Shown piece after piece: positions 9,045 to 18,400 of a DNA stretch of 64,000 nucleotides. Position numbers and translations under genes: made by a program. Under the pieces are notes generated by a model, which saw nothing but the letters and a program-made list of their open reading frames with translations, was not told the DNA's origin and did not search any database. Every line of letters begins with the position of its first letter. Position 1 is the stretch's first letter. The stretch lies in NCBI RefSeq assembly GCF_034931305.1, contig NZ_JAYGHY010000004.1:1-64000 (forward strand). The letters are read 5' to 3'. The DNA is from Cyanobium gracile_A (GTDB lineage Bacteria; Cyanobacteriota; Cyanobacteriia; PCC-6307; Cyanobiaceae).

Positions 9045-9084
9045 AAACAAACTGCCGGGGAGTGATCTTGATCACTCCCCGCAG
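9045..9084 (-). terminator. Rho-independent terminator after the LysM gene
   Basis: A strong inverted repeat (GGGGAGTGATC / GATCACTCCCC, about 15 pairs with one bulged C when the flanking CTGC/GCAG is included). On the minus strand it is followed by a T-rich run (TTTGTTTG). It lies between the end of the LysM gene at 9107 and the start of Anbu at 8998, so it should end LysM transcription. Confidence 0.7.
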
Positions 9085-9106
9085 GCGCCGCCCGGTGCTC
9101 AGCCCC

Positions 9107-9994
9107 TCAAGGTGCTGAAGGGGGCGGGACGGCCGGGGCGGTGGGATCGCTGACGTTGGCGCAGAGATCCAGGACGATCTGTTGCGCCACCGAACGGCCC
9201 TCGGGAACCTCCCAGGGCCCCCAGGCCCCGTTGATCAGCCAGGCCTGGCGCAGGCTGCTGCAATGCACCGCCACAGCCGTCGCCTGGGCCCGGATCGGCC
9301 CGACCTCCGCCTGGGTGGGCTGTACCAGACTGACCCGGACGCCCCCGGGATGGAGCTTCCAGCCGCCCCAGTCGACGAGGGTGTTGCCGTAGAACCTCCA
9401 GCGCACCGCCTCCGCCGGTTGTGGCGGCACGGGCGAGGGGGGGGCGGTGGGCGCCGGGGCCTTCACTGGCGGAGGACCGGCCGGAGTCGGAGGCTTGACC
9501 GCGACCGTGGGTTTGGGTGCAACCGTGGGTTTGGCTGCAACCGTGGCCGTAGGTTTGGGTGCAGGCTTGGCGTTGGCGGCAGCGGTGGCCGTCGGCTTGG
9601 CCTTGGCCACAGGGGGCCTCGCAGGCAGCTTCAGCCAGGCGCCGACCTTCAGCTGGTCGGGCTTCACCCCGGGATTGGCCTTCTGGAGCTCCGCCACGGT
9701 GGTGCGGTGGCGGGCCGCCAGGACAGCCAGCGTGTCGCCCGTGCGCACCTGCACGAGGCCCTTCGATGGCGGCAGCTTCAGGGACTGGCCGATCTGCAGC
9801 TCCTCGGGCCGGGTGATCGTGTTGAGCCGCATCAAGTCCTGCACACTCACGCCGTACCGGGCGGCCAGGGCCTCGAGCGTGTCCCCCTGGACAACCTTGA
9901 CGCTGCGCACAGGCGCAGCCGACTGGGCGAAGGCCTCAGGGCTGAAGCCGAAACCGGCGGAGCAGAGAACAAGGGCTGCCAGAAACCCCTTCAT
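9107..9994 (-). CDS. Exported protein with two LysM domains
   Basis: A 295-residue protein starting at the ATG at 9994, just before a clear signal peptide (about residues 1-24, ending in EAFAQ). Two LysM repeats follow, each opening with a GDTL motif (VQGDTLEALAARYGVS and VRTGDTLAVLAARHRT), at about residues 30-78 and 79-123. LysM binds N-acetylglucosamine-containing glycans, so peptidoglycan attachment is likely. Next comes a low-complexity Pro/Ala/Lys/Thr linker of about 70 residues, then a C-terminal domain of about 100 residues (WRFYGNTLVDWGGWKLH...) that I do not recognise. No hydrolase motif is seen. The 28 residues upstream of this start in the longer frame are rejected as non-signal-like. 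Confidence 0.8.
   Translation of the reverse strand: MKGFLAALVLCSAGFGFSPEAFAQSAAPVRSVKVVQGDTLEALAARYGVSVQDLMRLNTITRPEELQIGQSLKLPPSKGLVQVRTGDTLAVLAARHRTTVAELQKANPGVKPDQLKVGAWLKLPARPPVAKAKPTATAAANAKPAPKPTATVAAKPTVAPKPTVAVKPPTPAGPPPVKAPAPTAPPSPVPPQPAEAVRWRFYGNTLVDWGGWKLHPGGVRVSLVQPTQAEVGPIRAQATAVAVHCSSLRQAWLINGAWGPWEVPEGRSVAQQIVLDLCANVSDPTAPAVPPPSAP
9501..9565. repeat. Short direct repeats coding the Pro/Thr/Lys linker of the LysM protein
   Basis: About three imperfect copies of an 18-base unit (ACCGTGGGTTTGGGTGCA-like on the plus strand). They encode KPTV-type repeats in the linker of the LysM protein. The copies suggest slippage-driven length variation of the linker. Confidence 0.6.
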
Positions 9995-10113
9995 GGCCGC
10001 TGCTGTTCCACTCACGATTCCCACCACTCCCTGCACAACGAAACTACCAGAGGTGCGCGCCTGGCCAGGGAAGACCATCAGCCATCAAGCGGCCGGAATT
10101 ACCCTGCCGGCCG

Positions 10114-10572
10114 TTACATCAAGACGTTACAAAGTTGCTTCATATTGAGGGGGAGACCACCGGCATCTCTACAGCAACTCTCTGGGCTTCCGGGCCCTCG
10201 GGAGGAATCAGAACGTCCTGCAGATGACGCCGCCAGGGTGGTCCTCATCTGGCGGAGCTCCCCGGGGTTTCTGCGCTCACGGGACGCGAGGCGATCGATC
10301 AGAGAGGCCAGCGCCAGCGCCCCATCGATCACCACCAGCACGGCCCAGACGCACAGCAACAGCGCCTCGGCCTGGGCCGTCCGGGTCTGGGGCGCCGTGG
10401 GCGCGGCGGGCTCCGCAGGGGGGGCGGCGACCGGTTCTGCCGCTGGCGGCAGCCGCTGGAACAGCAGGGCGGTGGGCGGCTCGCTGGGCAGGGGCCAGGG
10501 CTGGCGCGACGGGGGCCGGCTCCTGCTCCTGGCCTGCTGCTCCCGCAACCGTTCGGCAAGCGTCGGCAGCAT
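10114..10572 (-). CDS. Predicted single-pass membrane protein of unknown function
   Basis: A 152-residue frame with an ATG start at 10572. The first 65 residues are Arg-, Pro- and Ala-rich and probably disordered. Residues about 67-92 form one clear membrane segment (LLLCVWAVLVVIDGALALA). The tail is basic with three Cys. No domain recognised. It is preceded by the RND permease on the same strand and followed by the LysM gene after 119 bases. The low-complexity N-terminus makes coding status less certain than for its neighbours. Confidence 0.4.
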   Translation of the reverse strand: MLPTLAERLREQQARSRSRPPSRQPWPLPSEPPTALLFQRLPPAAEPVAAPPAEPAAPTAPQTRTAQAEALLLCVWAVLVVIDGALALASLIDRLASRERRNPGELRQMRTTLAASSAGRSDSSRGPGSPESCCRDAGGLPLNMKQLCNVLM

Positions 10573-10683
10573 GGCGATCTCTCCTCAACCCCTTTGAAAG
10601 ATCCTCACGGCCTGGACCAGCGACCGCAATGGCGCAGCCAAGCCGGCGCATGATTCGTTACACGGGCGCTGTCGGGGTGGCTC

Positions 10684-13600
10684 CTAGCCGGGGGGGGTGT
10701 CCTGGGCGACGGCCAGATCGGTCGGCTCGGTTTCGGACTCGCCGAACCAGCGGGCCTCCAGGCCCTTCACCACCACATAGAAGGGAGGCACCACCCCCAG
10801 CGACAGCACCGTGGCCACCAGCAGGCCGCCGAAGATCACGGTGCCCAGAGACTGCTGGCTGTTGGCCCCCGCCGTGGTGGCCACCACCAGGGGCAGGAAA
10901 CCGGCCAGGGCGGCGATGGCCGTCATCAGGATCGGCCGCAACCGCGATTCGGCCGAGGCAATGGCGGCCTCGGCGGCCGTCATGCCCTCCTTCATGTGCT
11001 GCTCGGCCACCTCAACGATCAGGATGCCGTTCTTGGCCGCCAGGCCGATCAGGGTCACCAGACCCACCTGGGCGTAGATGTTGAGATCGATCGAGCGCAG
11101 GGCCAGGAACGCCAGGGCTCCGAGCATGGCCAGGGGCACGGTCATCAGGATGATCACCGGCGTCACATAGCTCTCGTACTGGGCCGAGAGCACCAGATAG
11201 ACCACCAGGATCCCCAGGCCGAACACCAGCACGCTGGCGTTGCCCGCCGAAAGTTGCAGAGCGGCGAGGCCGGTGAAGGCATAGCCGATGTTGTTGAACT
11301 CCTGGGCATGGAAGAGGTCCTGGATCTTGGTCAGGGCCTGGCCGGAACTCTTGCCAACCGCCTCTGCCCCCTGGATCAGGATCGTGCGGTAGAGGTTGAA
11401 GTGGCTGATCACCGGCGGCGCGCTGGTGAGTTCCGCGGTGGCAAACTCCGACACCTGGACCAGCTTGTCGTCCTTGCTGCGCACGTAGTAACTGAGCACA
11501 TCGTCCAGGGAACTGCGGTTGCCCGCGGCCGCCTGCACGTAGATGTTCCTGACCTGGCCACTCTCATAGGTGAGGCCGGAGTAGTTGCTCCCCGCCAGCA
11601 CGGCGATGGTCTGCATCGCCTGCTGGAAGTCCACATTCAAGGCCCCCAGGATCGAGCGGTCGATCTTCAGCCCGAAGGCCGGGGCGCTGGGGATGAACTG
11701 GGTGTAGAGAGTGGAGAAACCACCGCTGGCCGTGCCGGCCTGGATCAGTTGCTTGGCCTGATCATTGAGCTGGTTGAAGGTGTAGGCCCCATTGCTGAGG
11801 TCGTTGAACTGGAAATAGAAGCCGCCCTGGGCGGAAAAGCCCGGGATCGCCGGCGGCTGGGCCGCCACCGCCATGCCGGAGCTGATCTGGCTGAGCTTGG
11901 CGTTGAGCCGGTTGATGATCGCCGGCGCCTTCTGGGCGGCGCCGCTGCGCTCCTCCAGCGGCTTGAAGCCGAAGAAGAACACCCCCTGATCAGGACTGGC
12001 GCCGTTGAAGCCGTAACCACTCACCACCGAACCGGCGATGATCTCCGGCTCGGCATTGAGCACCTTGGCCACCTCCAGGCCGGTGCCCTGGGTCTGGCTG
12101 AGGGAGGCACCGTTCTGGAGCTGGAAGATGCCCATGCCATAGCCCTGGTCCTCCTCGGGGATGAAGGCGGAGGGGAGCGCGGTGAAGGCGAACAGGGTGA
12201 GGGCAATGCCGCCGCCCAGGCCCACCAGAATCCAGCGGCGCCGGGCGATCAGGGCCGCCACCATCGCGGCGTAGCCACGCTCCAGGCGGGCGAAGAAGGC
12301 GTTGAACCGGTTGAAGATCCAGACAAGATTGGCTCCGGCCAGCACACCGGCCACCACGCCCACCACATAGGTGATGCTGCCGAAGGAGGCGGCGCTGAAG
12401 CGACCGAAGGCCAGGCCCACCACCACGCCACCGATGATGCCCACCAGCCGACCAGGGGGCGCTGATTTCTGGCTCCTCAGCAGCAGGGCCGAGAGCATCG
12501 GCGAGAAGGTGAGGGCGTTGAAGGCGGAGATCGCGATCGAGAAGGCGATCGTGAGCGCGAATTGTTTGTAGATGATGCCGATGCCACCGGGGTAGAAGGC
12601 GACGGGCACGAACACCGCCATCAGCACCAGGGCGGTGGCCACCAGGGCACCGAAGAGCTCGCCCATGCATTCCATGGCGGCCTGGCGGGGACGCATCCCC
12701 TTCTCCAGGTTCTTCTCCACCGCCTCGATCACCACGATGGCGTCATCCACCACCAGGCCCGTGGCCAGCACCAGACCCAGCAGGGTGAGCTGGTTGATCG
12801 AAAAACCGAAGATCTTCACGAACGCGAAGGTGCCGATCAGGGAGATCGGAATCGCCAGGCTGGGCACCACCGTGGCCCGCCAGTCCTGCAGAAACAGGAA
12901 CAGGATCAGCAGCACCAGCACGATGGCCAGGCCGAGGGCATCGATCACCCCCTCCACGGCCGATTCGATGAACTGGCCGATGTTGTAGATCTCGAACACC
13001 TTGACCCCCGGAGGGACGGTCTGGGTGAACTGGTTCATCACCTGCACCACCTGGTTCGAGACGTCGAGGGCATTGCTCTCGGGGGTCTGGAAGACGGCAA
13101 CCGTGATCGAGGGGTGGCCTTCGATGCTGACGGCCTGCTGGGCATAGGTGTTGGTGCCGTAGGTGGCCTCGCCGACATCCTTGAGCCGCAGCAGGTTGCC
13201 GGCGGGCGTGCGAGCGACGATCAGGTTGTTGAGCTCCTCAACCGAGACGAGGTTGCCGTTGTTCTCTACCAGGATCGGGTAGGCGAACTTCTGGTTTCCT
13301 CCCGCAGGCGGTCCTCCCACCAGGCCACCGATCGCCACGGTGTTCTGGCTGGCCACCGCATTCACCACCTGATCGGCGGTGAGATTGTTGGCGGTCAGTT
13401 TGTTGGCATCGACGAACAACCAGAAAGCGGGATTGCTACCACCGAGAAGATTGACCTGGGCCACCCCGGGCACCCGCTCCAGCTGGAAGTACAGATTCTG
13501 ATAGATGAGGCCGTTGAGATAGGAGGCATCGAACTGGCCTTCCGTTGAGGTGACCTGATAGGCCAGCAGGATCGACGGGGTGCTCTGCATCACCGAAACC

Positions 13601-13983
13601 CCGGTGGCCTGCACCTGCTGGGGCAACTGGGGCATCGCCAGGGAGACGCGGTTCTGCACGTTCACCTGATCGATATTGATATCCGTCCCTTCGTTGAAGA
13701 ACACCTGAATCGTGCTCGTCCCAGACATGTTGCTGGTCGAGGAGATGTAATTGGCCCCGGGAACTCCGTTGATCTGCTGCTCGATCGGGTTGGTCACCGC
13801 CTGCTCGGTGACCAGGGAATTGGCTCCTCCGTAGTTGGAGGTCACCTGGATCAGTGGAGGGGCAATGTTGGGAAGATTCTCGATCGACAGCGTGGGGATG
13901 GCGATCAAACCCACCAGCACGATCAGGATGCTGCAGACGGTGGTCAGAACCGGCCGCTTGATGAAGTTATCGGAGAACGACAT
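10684..13983 (-). CDS. RND efflux permease, HAE1/AcrB type (copy 1)
   Basis: An inner-membrane, proton-driven multidrug-type exporter of 1099 residues. The N-terminus (FIKRPVLTTVCSILI) and the TM4 pair of aspartates (GLVVDDAIVVIE) are classic, as is the TM10 lysine region (GLAAKNGILIVEVAEQ). Large periplasmic domains lie between TM1-2 and TM7-8. At about residues 505-560, between TM6 and TM7, there is an inserted stretch with two extra hydrophobic segments that AcrB lacks. The adaptor gene lies 8 bases upstream on the same strand, so the two form an operon. No TolC-like outer-membrane factor is encoded nearby, so one from elsewhere must be used. Substrate unknown. Confidence 0.93.
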   Translation of the reverse strand: MSFSDNFIKRPVLTTVCSILIVLVGLIAIPTLSIENLPNIAPPLIQVTSNYGGANSLVTEQAVTNPIEQQINGVPGANYISSTSNMSGTSTIQVFFNEGTDINIDQVNVQNRVSLAMPQLPQQVQATGVSVMQSTPSILLAYQVTSTEGQFDASYLNGLIYQNLYFQLERVPGVAQVNLLGGSNPAFWLFVDANKLTANNLTADQVVNAVASQNTVAIGGLVGGPPAGGNQKFAYPILVENNGNLVSVEELNNLIVARTPAGNLLRLKDVGEATYGTNTYAQQAVSIEGHPSITVAVFQTPESNALDVSNQVVQVMNQFTQTVPPGVKVFEIYNIGQFIESAVEGVIDALGLAIVLVLLILFLFLQDWRATVVPSLAIPISLIGTFAFVKIFGFSINQLTLLGLVLATGLVVDDAIVVIEAVEKNLEKGMRPRQAAMECMGELFGALVATALVLMAVFVPVAFYPGGIGIIYKQFALTIAFSIAISAFNALTFSPMLSALLLRSQKSAPPGRLVGIIGGVVVGLAFGRFSAASFGSITYVVGVVAGVLAGANLVWIFNRFNAFFARLERGYAAMVAALIARRRWILVGLGGGIALTLFAFTALPSAFIPEEDQGYGMGIFQLQNGASLSQTQGTGLEVAKVLNAEPEIIAGSVVSGYGFNGASPDQGVFFFGFKPLEERSGAAQKAPAIINRLNAKLSQISSGMAVAAQPPAIPGFSAQGGFYFQFNDLSNGAYTFNQLNDQAKQLIQAGTASGGFSTLYTQFIPSAPAFGLKIDRSILGALNVDFQQAMQTIAVLAGSNYSGLTYESGQVRNIYVQAAAGNRSSLDDVLSYYVRSKDDKLVQVSEFATAELTSAPPVISHFNLYRTILIQGAEAVGKSSGQALTKIQDLFHAQEFNNIGYAFTGLAALQLSAGNASVLVFGLGILVVYLVLSAQYESYVTPVIILMTVPLAMLGALAFLALRSIDLNIYAQVGLVTLIGLAAKNGILIVEVAEQHMKEGMTAAEAAIASAESRLRPILMTAIAALAGFLPLVVATTAGANSQQSLGTVIFGGLLVATVLSLGVVPPFYVVVKGLEARWFGESETEPTDLAVAQDTPPG

Positions 13984-13991
13984 CGGTTCGC

Positions 13992-15137
13992 TCAGCTTGC
14001 CGCCGGGGCCGTCGCCCGCCGCACCGGCATGCCGGAGCGCAGCAGGGCCGTGTTGCTCACCACCACCTCATCCCCCTTGGCCAGGCCCAAAAGCACCGGA
14101 TAGGCATTGTTCTGCAACTTGCCGAGCTTCACCGCCGTCTGCACCACAATGGGCGTGGTGCCGGGAAGTTTCTCCAACTGCTGCTTCTGGGCTGGCAACA
14201 GCTGATCGGAGGCCTTGATCTGGGGCAAGACTGTGGAAAGGGGCAGCACCTTGTACACGAAAGGTTGCTGGGCCTGCATCATCACCGCCTCCACCGGCAC
14301 CGCCAATTGGTCGCTGATACCGGTGATGATGCGGTTGCGTACGTACTGGCCGGTTTTCAGCATTCCGGTGAGATTGGGAAACACCGCTTTCACCAGCACC
14401 GTATTCGGCTGGGTGGTGGAGCCCTGCTGGCTGGCGGTGGCGAAGTAGGGGGAGACGAACACCACCTGGCCCACGCCCTTCACCGGAGGATTGCTCTGGC
14501 TCTCCACCTGCACCGGTTGGCCGATCTTCACCTGGCTGGACTGGGTGGCCGGCACATCCATCAGGGTCCAGAGGGAGCTGTTATTGACGATTCCCGTGAT
14601 CGCCTGGCCCTGGCGCACGTAATCGCCGAGCTTGACCGAGTCGAGGTTGCCGATTTCCCCGTCAATGGGGGCGGTGACGAACTTGTAGCCGAGGGTGGCG
14701 GCGCTGGAGCGGGCCTGGTCCCGGCTCTGGATCGCCTGGGTGATGTAGGCATCTCGATCCTTGGTCGACACCGCCCCCTGCTCGTTGAGGAAGACGTAGC
14801 GCTCGGCGTTGACGCGATCCTTGATGGCCTCGGCCCGATCCGAATCGAGGGTGGCCGATTCCTGCACGTTGTCGAGCACCAGGATGGGCTGGCCCGCCTT
14901 CACCCGCTGGCCCTCCCTGGCCAGGATGCGTACCACCCGGCCATCAGACTCGGGTCGCATCACCACATTGGAGGTGGACTCAATGACGCTGATCGTCTCG
15001 ATGCTCGGGGCGAAGCGGAACTCCCCCACGGTCACCGTCTGCACCACCAGGGGCTGTCGGGCCTCGGGCTTAGGGGCGCCGCAGGCTGCCAGCAGCAGCG
15101 CCAGTGGAAGGAGAGGGGGGAAGGCCTGCCAGCGCAC
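13992..15137 (-). CDS. RND efflux periplasmic adaptor, lipoprotein (copy 1)
   Basis: A membrane-fusion protein of the AcrA family, 381 residues, GTG start at 15137. The N-terminus is a lipoprotein signal (LLLAACG), so the mature protein is lipid-anchored. The two lipoyl half-motifs (GRVVRILAREGQRVKAGQPILVLD and APIDGEIGNLDSVKLGDYVRQG) flank a short alpha-hairpin of about 70 residues. Beta-barrel and membrane-proximal domains follow. It should bridge the RND permease encoded 8 bases downstream to an outer-membrane channel. It is clearly paralogous to the adaptor at 18918-20066. Confidence 0.9.
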   Translation of the reverse strand: MRWQAFPPLLPLALLLAACGAPKPEARQPLVVQTVTVGEFRFAPSIETISVIESTSNVVMRPESDGRVVRILAREGQRVKAGQPILVLDNVQESATLDSDRAEAIKDRVNAERYVFLNEQGAVSTKDRDAYITQAIQSRDQARSSAATLGYKFVTAPIDGEIGNLDSVKLGDYVRQGQAITGIVNNSSLWTLMDVPATQSSQVKIGQPVQVESQSNPPVKGVGQVVFVSPYFATASQQGSTTQPNTVLVKAVFPNLTGMLKTGQYVRNRIITGISDQLAVPVEAVMMQAQQPFVYKVLPLSTVLPQIKASDQLLPAQKQQLEKLPGTTPIVVQTAVKLGKLQNNAYPVLLGLAKGDEVVVSNTALLRSGMPVRRATAPAAS

Positions 15138-15212
15138 CGGACCGGTTCATACCTCTGCAAGGTACCGGAAAAGCCCCCTTTGCCCCACTGGTCCGGCGCG
15201 GCTTGCGGCCCC

Positions 15213-15497
15213 TCAGCCGTGGGGGCCGGGCCCACCACGACGGCTGTGGCGCCGGTGGTACTCGGGCTCCGGGTTGGATTCCTGCAGCTGGCGCACCGCT
15301 TCCACCGCCATGCCGGCCACCACCCCGAACCCCCCGAGCACCACCGTGCTCCAGAACAGGGCCTCGGGGGTGATTCTCAGGGGAGTGTTCCCGACGATGG
15401 CCCGTAGGAACTGGGCGATCGCCAACCCCACCAGACCGGTGATCAGTCCTGCGCAAAGCACCCGCCGGCCACTCAGTGGTGGGCAGGGGGCTGGCAT
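15213..15497 (-). CDS. Small two-helix membrane protein coupled to the RND permease
   Basis: A 94-residue protein with two hydrophobic segments (about residues 13-30 and 44-66) and a basic, His/Arg/Gly-rich tail. Its ATG shares a base with the stop of the RND permease upstream (TGATG at 15497), which predicts translational coupling. The family is not recognised. It sits between the two efflux units, so it may be an accessory subunit of the second pump, as small peptides are for some RND systems; that role is inference only. Confidence 0.6.
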   Translation of the reverse strand: MPAPCPPLSGRRVLCAGLITGLVGLAIAQFLRAIVGNTPLRITPEALFWSTVVLGGFGVVAGMAVEAVRQLQESNPEPEYHRRHSRRGGPGPHG

Positions 15498-18400
15498 CAG
15501 GACGCTCCGCCCACCGGGGCCTCAGCCGTCGCGGTAGGCGAAGCGCCTGTGAGCTGTTTCACCACGACGTAAAACACCGGCACCACCAACAGCGACAGCA
15601 CGGTGGCCACCGCCAGGCCGCCGAAGACCACCGTACCCAGGGACGCCTGGCTGCGGGCACCGGCACCGGTGGCCAGCACAAGCGGTAAAAAACCAAACAG
15701 GGAGGAGATCGCGGTCATCAGGATCGGCCGGAAGCGGGACTGGGCCGAGGCCCGCGCCGCCTCCAGGGCGCTCTCGCCCTCCTCCATGCGCTGGTTGGCG
15801 AGATCGACGATGAGGATGCCGTTCTTGGCCGCCAGGCCGATCAGCATCACCAGCCCCACCTGGGCGTAGATGTTGAGCACCTCACCGCGCAGGGCCAGGA
15901 AGGCCAGGGCGCCCAGCATGGCCGTCGGCACGGTCATCAGGATGATCAAAGGATCGCTGTAGCTCTCGTACTGCGCTGAAAGCACCAGATAGACCGCAAG
16001 AATCCCAAGTGCGAAGATCACGATCGCCAGGGCCCCCGCGCTCACCTCTTCCCTGGAGATGCCAGTCCAGTCGTAGCCGACACCGGTGGTGGAGAGGTTG
16101 TTGAAGAGGTCCTGGATGTCCTTGATCGCCTGGCCGGAGCTGCGCCCGGGCAGGGCCGACCCCTCCACCTTGATGGAGCGGAACAGGTTGAAACGGGGAA
16201 TCACCGACGGGCCGGTGACCGACTCCACCTTGATGAACTCCGAGAGGGGGATCTGATCACCACTGGCGTTGGGCACGTACAGGGATTTCAGATGGTCCGG
16301 ATTGGCGCGATAGCGCTCATCGGCCTGAACGAAGATGCGGCGCACCCTGCCGGCATCGAAGGTGTCGTTGACGTAGAAGGAACCGATGTTGAAGCTGAAC
16401 GTCTGCATCGCCGTGCCGTAGTCGACCCCGAGGGCCGCCATCCGATCACGGTCCACCAAGATCTGCAGCTGGGGGGCTTCAGGAGAGAACTGGGTGAACA
16501 CCCGGTCAAACAGGCCGCTCTGGTTGGCTTTGCCCACCAGCTGGGTGGCGGCCGCGAAGAAATCGGCGGGCGTGAGGGAGCCACCGCTGCGGTTGAGCAT
16601 CTGCATCTCGAAGCCGGCCCCCGTGCCGTAGCCGGGAATGGCGGGGGGTTCGACCACGATGATGCGGGCCTCCTGGATCACCGAGAGTTTGCGGTTCAGA
16701 CGCTGGGTGATCGCCGCCACCGACTGCTCGGCGGACGTCCGCTCATCCCAGTTGCGGGTGCCGAAGAAGAACAGGCCCCGGTTGGGGGCATTGCCATCGA
16801 GGCTGGCGCCGCTGAACACCGCCGCCGTGGTGATGTCCTTCTCGCTGCGCAGGATTTCAGCCACCCGCTGATTGATGCGGCGGGTGTTCTCGAGGGAGGC
16901 CCCGTCGGGAGCCTGGACGAAGCCGATGGCATAGCCCTGATCCTCCACGGGCACGAAGCCCGTCGGGATCGAGGTGAAGGCGAAAGCGGTGAGGACGATG
17001 CCCCCGGCCAACAGGGCCATGATCAGCCGGCGCCGGCCCAGCACCCAGCCCAGGACTGCGTGGTAGCGCCGCTCCACCCCGGCGTAGATGACGTTGAAGC
17101 GGCGGAAAATGAACAGGGCTCCCCAACCCAGCACCCCACCGATCACGGTGTAGATCAGCACCTCAAGGGGACTGTTGACCCCTGCCAGCAACAGCGCCGA
17201 GACAGCGCCACCAATCGCGAAAGGCATCCGCAGGGGTAGGCCGGTGAGCAGGTGCAGGCCAAAACCGATTCCCGCAGCCAGGGCCAGAACCCCCAGGGCC
17301 ACCAGGGTGCCGCCACCGCTGGCGAGCAGGCCGTACACGAAACCGATGAACACCCCGGAGATGGCATAGGTGCGGCGGCTCGGGGGCTCGCTTTCCCGGG
17401 CCAGCAACAGGGCCGAGAGCATCGGCGAAAAGGTGAGGGCGTTGAACGTGGAGATCAGGATCGAGAAGATGATCGTGGCGGCGAACTGCTTGTAGATCGT
17501 TCCGGTGGCCCCGGGGAAGAACAGCACCGGCACGAACACCGCAAACAGCACCAGGGAGGTGGCGATGACGGCGCCGAACAACTCGTCCATCGTGGCCTTG
17601 GCACTCTCCAAGGCACTGAGCCCTGAGGCCTTCTTCGTCGAGGTGTCTTCGATCACGGTGATAGCGTCATCTACCACCAAGCCGGTCGCCAGCACCAGGC
17701 CGAACAGGGTCAGCTGGTTGAGGGTGAAGCCGAACGCCTGCACGAACAGGAATGTGCCCACCAGGGCCACCGGGATAGCGATGGCCGGCACCAGGGTGGC
17801 TTTCCAGTTCTGCAGAAACAGGAACAGGATCAGCACCACCAGCACCACCGCTTCCCGCAGGGCGGAGGTGACGCCTTCGATCGAGGCCTCGACGAATTCG
17901 GTGTTGTCGTAGATCTTCTGGATCGTCATGCCGACCGGCATGGTTTCGCTGAATTCCTTGAGCACCGCCTCCACACCACTGGAGACGTCAAGGGCATTGC
18001 TGCCGGTGAGCTGGTAGATGGCCATGCCGACGGAGGGAACGCCGCGCAGGTCGGTGGCCTCAATGTCGAAGGATTCACCCCCCAGCGTCACCCGGCCCAC
18101 ATCCCGCAGGCGCACCAGACCGCCCTCGGCGGTGGAACGCAGGATCATCGCCCCAAATTCCTCGGTGGTCCGCAGCCGTCCCTGCAGCTGCACCGTCAGG
18201 GTGAACTGCTGGCCCTCGGGGGAGGGAGCACCGCCGATGCGTCCCACCGGGACCAGGCGGTTCTGGCTGCGCAGGGCCTGCACAACATCGGCAGCCGAGA
18301 GCTGGTTGGCAGCGAGGCGATCTGGGTCAAGCCAGAGGCGGAAGGCCAGCTGGCGGTTGCCGAAGTAGGTGAGTTCACCAACGCCAGGGACCCGCCGGAC

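Noticed and set aside
10113..10131. Two GTTACA copies near the start region of the LysM gene as an HLR1 element
   Set aside because: The copies are 13 bases apart rather than 10, so they do not fit the paired RpaB site.
10996..12465. A 489-residue plus-strand frame opposite the RND permease
   Set aside because: Low complexity and antisense to a certain gene.
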